Part shown: one piece after another, positions 5,577-8,374 of the stretch | Position numbering within the stretch: the stretch's first letter is position 1 | How the letters are laid out: each line of letters opens with the position of its first letter | Assembly: GCA_036406655.1 (NCBI GenBank) | Contig: DASXAP010000160.1 | Span: 1-8,374, forward strand | Length of the DNA stretch: 8,374 nt | Direction: 5' to 3' | Source: VAZQ01 sp036406655 | GTDB lineage: Bacteria; Pseudomonadota; Alphaproteobacteria; Rhizobiales; Xanthobacteraceae | Translations under genes and position numbers: made by a program | The notes under the pieces: model-generated | What the model was told of the DNA's origin: nothing | Seen by the model: the letters and a program-made list of their open reading frames with translations, nothing else | The model's database searches: none

Positions 5577-6539
5577 ATGTCAGGGAAGCCGAAGTGCCCG
5601 GTCATCGCGCTCGAGGAGCACTACTGGGATAGGGAGCTCGCGGCGCAGTTCGAAGGCGCCGAGGCCGTGCGCGACCCGGCGATGCTCGAGCGTCTCTACG
5701 ACCTCGGCGAGCTGCGGCTCAGGGAGATGGACGAGGCCGGCATCGACATGCAGGTGCTCTCCCATGGCGCGCCTTCCGCCCAGAAGCTCTCCGGCAGCGA
5801 GGCGGTTGCGCTCACGCGCCGGGTGAACGACCGGCTGCACGCCTTCGTCAGCTCGAAGCCGGATCGGTTCGCGGCCTTTGCCGCGCTGCCGACGAGCGAT
5901 CCCAAGGCCGCCGCCGACGAGCTCGAGCGCACCACCAGGCTCGGCTTCAAGGGGGCCATGCTGCACGGCCTCGCCAACGGCGTCTTTCTCGACGACAAGC
6001 GGTTCTGGCCGATCTTCGAGCGCGCGCAGGCGCTCGACATCCCCCTCTATCTGCACCCCTCGGTGCCGCTGCCGGCGGTGATGGATGCCTATTACAAGGA
6101 CTACGTGAAGGACTTCCCGATGGTGGTGCGCGCCGCCTGGGGCTACACCGTGGAAACCGCGACACAGGCCATACGCCTTGTGCTCGGCGGGGTGTTCGAC
6201 GCCTATCCGCGGCTCAAGATCGTCCTCGGCCACCTCGGCGAGACGCTGCCGTTCCTCGTCTGGCGGGTCGATCACGCGCTCGGGCGGCCGGGCGGCAAGC
6301 CGATGAGCTTCCGCGACGTGTTTTGCGGTCACTTCCACGTCACGACCAGCGGCAACTTCTCGAACCCTGCGCTGTTGTGCTGCGTGATGGAGATGGGCAT
6401 CGACCGGGTGCTGTTCGCGGTGGACTGGCCGTTCGTGCCGAACAAGCCGGCGGTGCAGTGGATGGACACCGTGCCGCTCTGTGCCGAGGACAAGGTCAAG
6501 ATCCTCAGCGGCAACGCCAGGCGCCTGTTTCGGCTCTGA
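5577..6539 (+). CDS. Amidohydrolase_2 family metal-dependent decarboxylase/hydrolase (320 aa)
   Basis: This is a TIM-barrel enzyme of the amidohydrolase_2 group (PF04909, COG2159), which includes ACMSD and the gamma-resorcylate (2,6-dihydroxybenzoate) and 2,3-dihydroxybenzoate decarboxylases. The N-terminal metal motif is ALEEHYW, with Glu13 and His15 equivalent to Glu8 and His10 of gamma-resorcylate decarboxylase. Further expected active-site residues are His160 (LYLHPSVP), His219 (VLGHLGETLPF) and Asp283 (FAVDWPF). The EEH form rather than HxH places it nearer the hydroxybenzoate decarboxylases, but many relatives have untested substrates. The length (320) is typical. The ATG at 5577 has AGAGGGA (5563-5569) 7 bases upstream, and family-like sequence starts at once; a TTG at 5535 is less likely. 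No aromatic-degradation genes surround it. Its stop is only 3 bases from the stop of the convergent gene. Confidence 0.9.
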   Translation: MSGKPKCPVIALEEHYWDRELAAQFEGAEAVRDPAMLERLYDLGELRLREMDEAGIDMQVLSHGAPSAQKLSGSEAVALTRRVNDRLHAFVSSKPDRFAAFAALPTSDPKAAADELERTTRLGFKGAMLHGLANGVFLDDKRFWPIFERAQALDIPLYLHPSVPLPAVMDAYYKDYVKDFPMVVRAAWGYTVETATQAIRLVLGGVFDAYPRLKIVLGHLGETLPFLVWRVDHALGRPGGKPMSFRDVFCGHFHVTTSGNFSNPALLCCVMEMGIDRVLFAVDWPFVPNKPAVQWMDTVPLCAEDKVKILSGNARRLFRL

Positions 6540-6542
6540 CGC

Positions 6543-7787
6543 TTACCACCCGCCCGACTGCCAGCTGCTGCCGTAGGGCTGCGCGTAGGGATTGCGCGTC
6601 GCCGGTCGCGTCCTCGAGCGCGGCGCGGCTCCCTGGGGCGGCGAGTAAGCCGCATATGGCTGCTGCTGAGCATATGGCTGCTGCTGAGATGACGTGGCGT
6701 AGGGCTGCGGCGCGACGCTGCGTCGCGCCGGGAGGGCGGCGCGGGCGACGCGCGGTTTAGCCGGAGTTGCGCGCCGTGGCGCATCCTCCTCCTCATCGTC
6801 CCCCCGGGCCCGCACCGGCTTGCGCGGCCGCGCTGCCGCCGAGGCCGCTTTCGGCGCGGAAGCAGGCGCGAGACTGGCATGGCCGGACTTTCTTGCCGGC
6901 GGTGCGGCTGCATGCGCCGTTTCGAGGGCAGCTGCCGATCGGTCGACCGCCGGCGCGCCCCGCTCCGGCTCGACCGGAGCGGGCGTCGCGGCCAGCGGCT
7001 GCGGGTCGGGGCGAGTCTCGGGAGCGTTCGAGGCCGCTTCGGGCGCGCCGGTCTCGGCGGCTTCCGCGGCAGCGGGCGCGGGTACGGCAAGGCTTGGCGC
7101 AGCTTGCGCTGCGCCCGCCGCGCTCGGCGCCGCGGGCAAGGCCGGCTCCGCCTCGGGGACGCCCGGTGCGGCGGCGGTGGTCGCCTCGAGCGGAAGCGAA
7201 CCGGTCGGCGCCTCTGTCGCCGGATGCGAGACGTCGCGTGCGGCCTTCATCCTCCCCGCGAGAAGCGCCCTGGCAAACCGGATGGAGCGGGCTGTCGGTC
7301 GTGACAGTGACACTTCCGGCGGAATCGACAAGGAGAGGGAATTCGGCGGCTCCGTGGCGGCGCGCGGGTCAGCCGCCGCGGATGCGGGCGCCGGCATGGC
7401 CGGTTGCGCTGCCGGACCGGCGGGCGCCTCAACGGCTTGCGCCGCTGCATTCGAAGCCGGGGCGGCCGCGTCCTCGGCCGGCGGCTGCTCCGGCTCCTCT
7501 GCCTGCCGCGCAACGATGGCCGGCGCCGGTGCATCCATCAGCTCTTGCGGTGCGTCGGCGCTCGGCCCAGGCCTCCGCGCGAGCTCCCCGAAACGGCGGA
7601 GCGCGTCCGCGTCCTGCGGCCGGTACCAGTCGGCGCGGTCGTCGAAGGCGAGGCTGCGCGAGGATTCGAGCGGCCCGACCTTGGTCTGATGCGCCATTCT
7701 CACCGCCGCCAGAAGCCCGATCGAGGTGACGGCGAGCAGCGCCGCTGCAAGCGCGGCGCCGATCACGAACCGGAAATCAGGGAGCAT
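6543..7787 (-). CDS. Membrane-anchored Pro/Ala-rich protein (414 aa), function unknown
   Basis: The N-terminus (MLPDFRFVIG) leads into one membrane helix at about residues 9-29, followed by a better-structured segment, VGPLESSRSLAFDDRADW (37-54). After about residue 75 it is low-complexity Pro/Ala/Glu sequence, interrupted by a basic helical-looking island, SRPTARSIRFARALLAGRMK (162-181). An acidic run (DDEEED, 330-335) sits between Arg/Lys-rich stretches. The tail (360-414) is rich in Gln, Tyr, Pro and Ser and contains two perfect QQQPYA copies (368-379). This suggests an inner-membrane anchor with a long disordered arm spanning the periplasm, though an opposite orientation is possible. The ATG at 7787 follows GAGG (plus 7792-7795) by 4 bases. 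I recall similar N-termini in Bradyrhizobium-like hypothetical proteins but know no function. The opposite strand is open over most of this gene because of GC-rich composition. The N-terminal features and ribosome site support the minus strand. Confidence 0.82.
   Translation of the reverse strand: MLPDFRFVIGAALAAALLAVTSIGLLAAVRMAHQTKVGPLESSRSLAFDDRADWYRPQDADALRRFGELARRPGPSADAPQELMDAPAPAIVARQAEEPEQPPAEDAAAPASNAAAQAVEAPAGPAAQPAMPAPASAAADPRAATEPPNSLSLSIPPEVSLSRPTARSIRFARALLAGRMKAARDVSHPATEAPTGSLPLEATTAAAPGVPEAEPALPAAPSAAGAAQAAPSLAVPAPAAAEAAETGAPEAASNAPETRPDPQPLAATPAPVEPERGAPAVDRSAAALETAHAAAPPARKSGHASLAPASAPKAASAAARPRKPVRARGDDEEEDAPRRATPAKPRVARAALPARRSVAPQPYATSSQQQPYAQQQPYAAYSPPQGAAPRSRTRPATRNPYAQPYGSSWQSGGW
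6653..6688 (-). repeat. Two perfect in-frame tandem 18-bp copies encoding QQQPYA
   Basis: On the plus strand CATATGGCTGCTGCTGAG occurs at 6653-6670 and again without a gap at 6671-6688. On the coding strand each copy gives CAG CAG CAG CCA TAT GC. The length keeps the frame, so slippage would add or remove hexapeptides in the disordered tail of the anchored protein. The identity of both copies suggests a recent duplication or ongoing homogenisation. Confidence 0.9.
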
Positions 7788-8272
7788 GTTTCCTCAGCGT
7801 TCGACCGGCCGGCGCTCGGTTGCGCGTGCGATGAGCGCCGATTGCACTCGTTTCCATGCGCAGGCTTGTCCAGCCTGTCCCGATGACCGGTGCACCATGG
7901 TACCCCGTCGCTTCGGGATGGCCGCTCGGCGCGCGGCCCATGACGAAGCTCATTTCATCCGATCGCAACATGCTCCACCGGGCAGCTGCGGCGCGGCGGC
8001 AACGCAGCTCGCGATTCGTGCGCCTCATGCATAGCTGAGTCGGCGCAAGGCTGCGAATGAAAGCCGCCGCCCGGGCTTGCGCTGCGGTCGGCATGCTCAT
8101 GAGCCGTTGCACGCGATCCGAGTCGTGACTGCCCGCTGCACGCATCGCGAGTCGCGGCCGGGGATCGGAGCGGATCGCCTCGCCCGCGATTGCCGGCCCC
8201 TTCGCAAGCCTGTATGGGTAGGGCCGCTGCCGCGCAGGCCGGCTCGGCGCCGCTGCGGGCAGCACCCTCATC
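7788..8272. other. 485-base stretch without a convincing gene
   Basis: This interval lies between the start of the Pro/Ala-rich protein gene and the tRNA. Open frames cross it on both strands (for example 7777-8271 minus and 7726-8034 plus), but they lack ribosome sites at sensible starts and have a weaker third-position G/C bias than the genes here. They also give Arg/Ala-rich translations without family character. Visible structure is limited to a 10-bp palindrome GCTCATGAGC (8095-8104), a small inverted repeat AGGCT/AGCCT near 7872-7886, and a weak promoter candidate for the tRNA at 8190-8218. I found no good promoter for the minus-strand gene. Confidence 0.6.
8190..8218 (+). promoter_or_regulatory. 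Weak candidate promoter for the CAU tRNA
   Basis: TTGCCG (8190-8195, four of six to TTGACA) is 17 bases from TATGGG (8213-8218, three of six to TATAAT). Transcription would start near 8225, about 48 bases before the mature tRNA end. Spacing and position are right but the match is weak. The tRNA could instead be transcribed from further upstream. Confidence 0.25.
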
Positions 8273-8348
8273 GGGCCCGTAGCTCAATGGTCAGAGCCGA
8301 CCGCTCATAACGGTCTGGTTGGAGGTTCGAGTCCTCCCGGGCCCACCA
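8273..8348 (+). tRNA. tRNA with CAU anticodon, probably tRNA-Ile2 (elongator Met possible)
   Basis: A full cloverleaf is present. Acceptor GGGCCCG (8273-8279) pairs perfectly with CGGGCCC (8338-8344). The D-stem is GCTC/GAGC (8282-8285/8294-8297). The anticodon stem GACCG/CGGTC (8299-8303/8311-8315) encloses CTCATAA, with CAT at 8306-8308. The T-stem GGAGG/CCTCC (8321-8325/8333-8337) encloses TTCGAGT, and ACCA is encoded at 8345-8348. A CAU anticodon could mean initiator Met, elongator Met or Ile2 (modified to lysidine by TilS to read AUA). The first acceptor pair is a normal G-C, whereas bacterial initiators have a mismatch there, so it is not the initiator. The C4-G69 and C5-G68 pairs match determinants described for TilS recognition in E. 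coli, and the overall sequence resembles what I remember of Rhizobiales Ile2. Automatic annotation would probably label it tRNA-Met. Confidence 0.93.
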
Positions 8349-8374
8349 CGCAGTCCGATGCGAACCGATGTTTC

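Noticed and set aside
5580..6338. Minus-strand open frame opposite the amidohydrolase (252 codons)
   Set aside because: Antisense shadow of a gene with intact metal-binding residues; no ribosome-binding site or domain is visible.
6820..7689. Plus-strand open frame opposite the Pro/Ala-rich protein (289 codons)
   Set aside because: It is Ala/Gly/Ser-rich because it reads the complement of Ala/Pro codons. The minus strand has the membrane helix at its N-terminus, a GAGG site and a sensible start, so I favour that strand, though low complexity makes this less absolute than elsewhere.
7777..8271. Minus-strand open frame (164 codons) upstream of the Pro/Ala-rich protein gene
   Set aside because: Third-position G/C is noticeably weaker than in confident genes. 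The frame would overlap the start and ribosome site of the downstream gene, and no start with a good ribosome-binding site was found.

Overview
The window is GC-rich (roughly two thirds G+C by eye) with strongly G/C-biased third codon positions. The gene content is a stand-alone SapC-family protein, a CorA transporter, a DUF423 protein, an HdeD-type membrane protein, a short Pro/Ala-rich anchored protein, and a CAU tRNA of a form I associate with Rhizobiales. This points to an alphaproteobacterium, most likely a Bradyrhizobium-like Rhizobiales chromosome. The lineage is an inference from composition and remembered gene families, not from a database search.

Layout. Bases 1-141 hold the C-terminal end of an unrecognised gene, followed by a strong hairpin. 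Then come four convergent gene pairs in a row: SapC-family (332-1063 +) against a small secreted protein (1115-1528 -); CorA (1795-2766 +) against DUF423 (2831-3196 -); a family IV esterase (3352-4254 +) against HdeD (4302-4895 -); and an amidohydrolase_2 decarboxylase-like enzyme (5577-6539 +) against a membrane-anchored Pro/Ala-rich protein (6543-7787 -). A 44-residue membrane protein (5162-5296 -) lies upstream of HdeD. A 485-base stretch without a convincing gene leads to a CAU tRNA (8273-8348 +) at the right edge.

The genes do not form a pathway. Strand alternates almost gene by gene, so most are single transcription units: ion transport (CorA), two hydrolase/decarboxylase enzymes, several small envelope proteins and a tRNA. 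This reads as ordinary chromosomal housekeeping and accessory content. I see no phage, transposase, CRISPR array or defence cassette.

The most distinctive structure is a 27-bp perfect inverted repeat (4227-4301) built from CAGATGT-like heptamers. It fills the junction between the esterase and HdeD, supplies the last eight codons of the esterase, and ends directly against the HdeD stop codon. It looks like an inserted repeat element that may serve as a two-way terminator. Other points of interest are a 10-bp hairpin inside the last codons of the SapC gene, a 3-bp convergent gap at 6540-6542, and an in-frame 18-bp tandem duplication in the Pro/Ala-rich protein.
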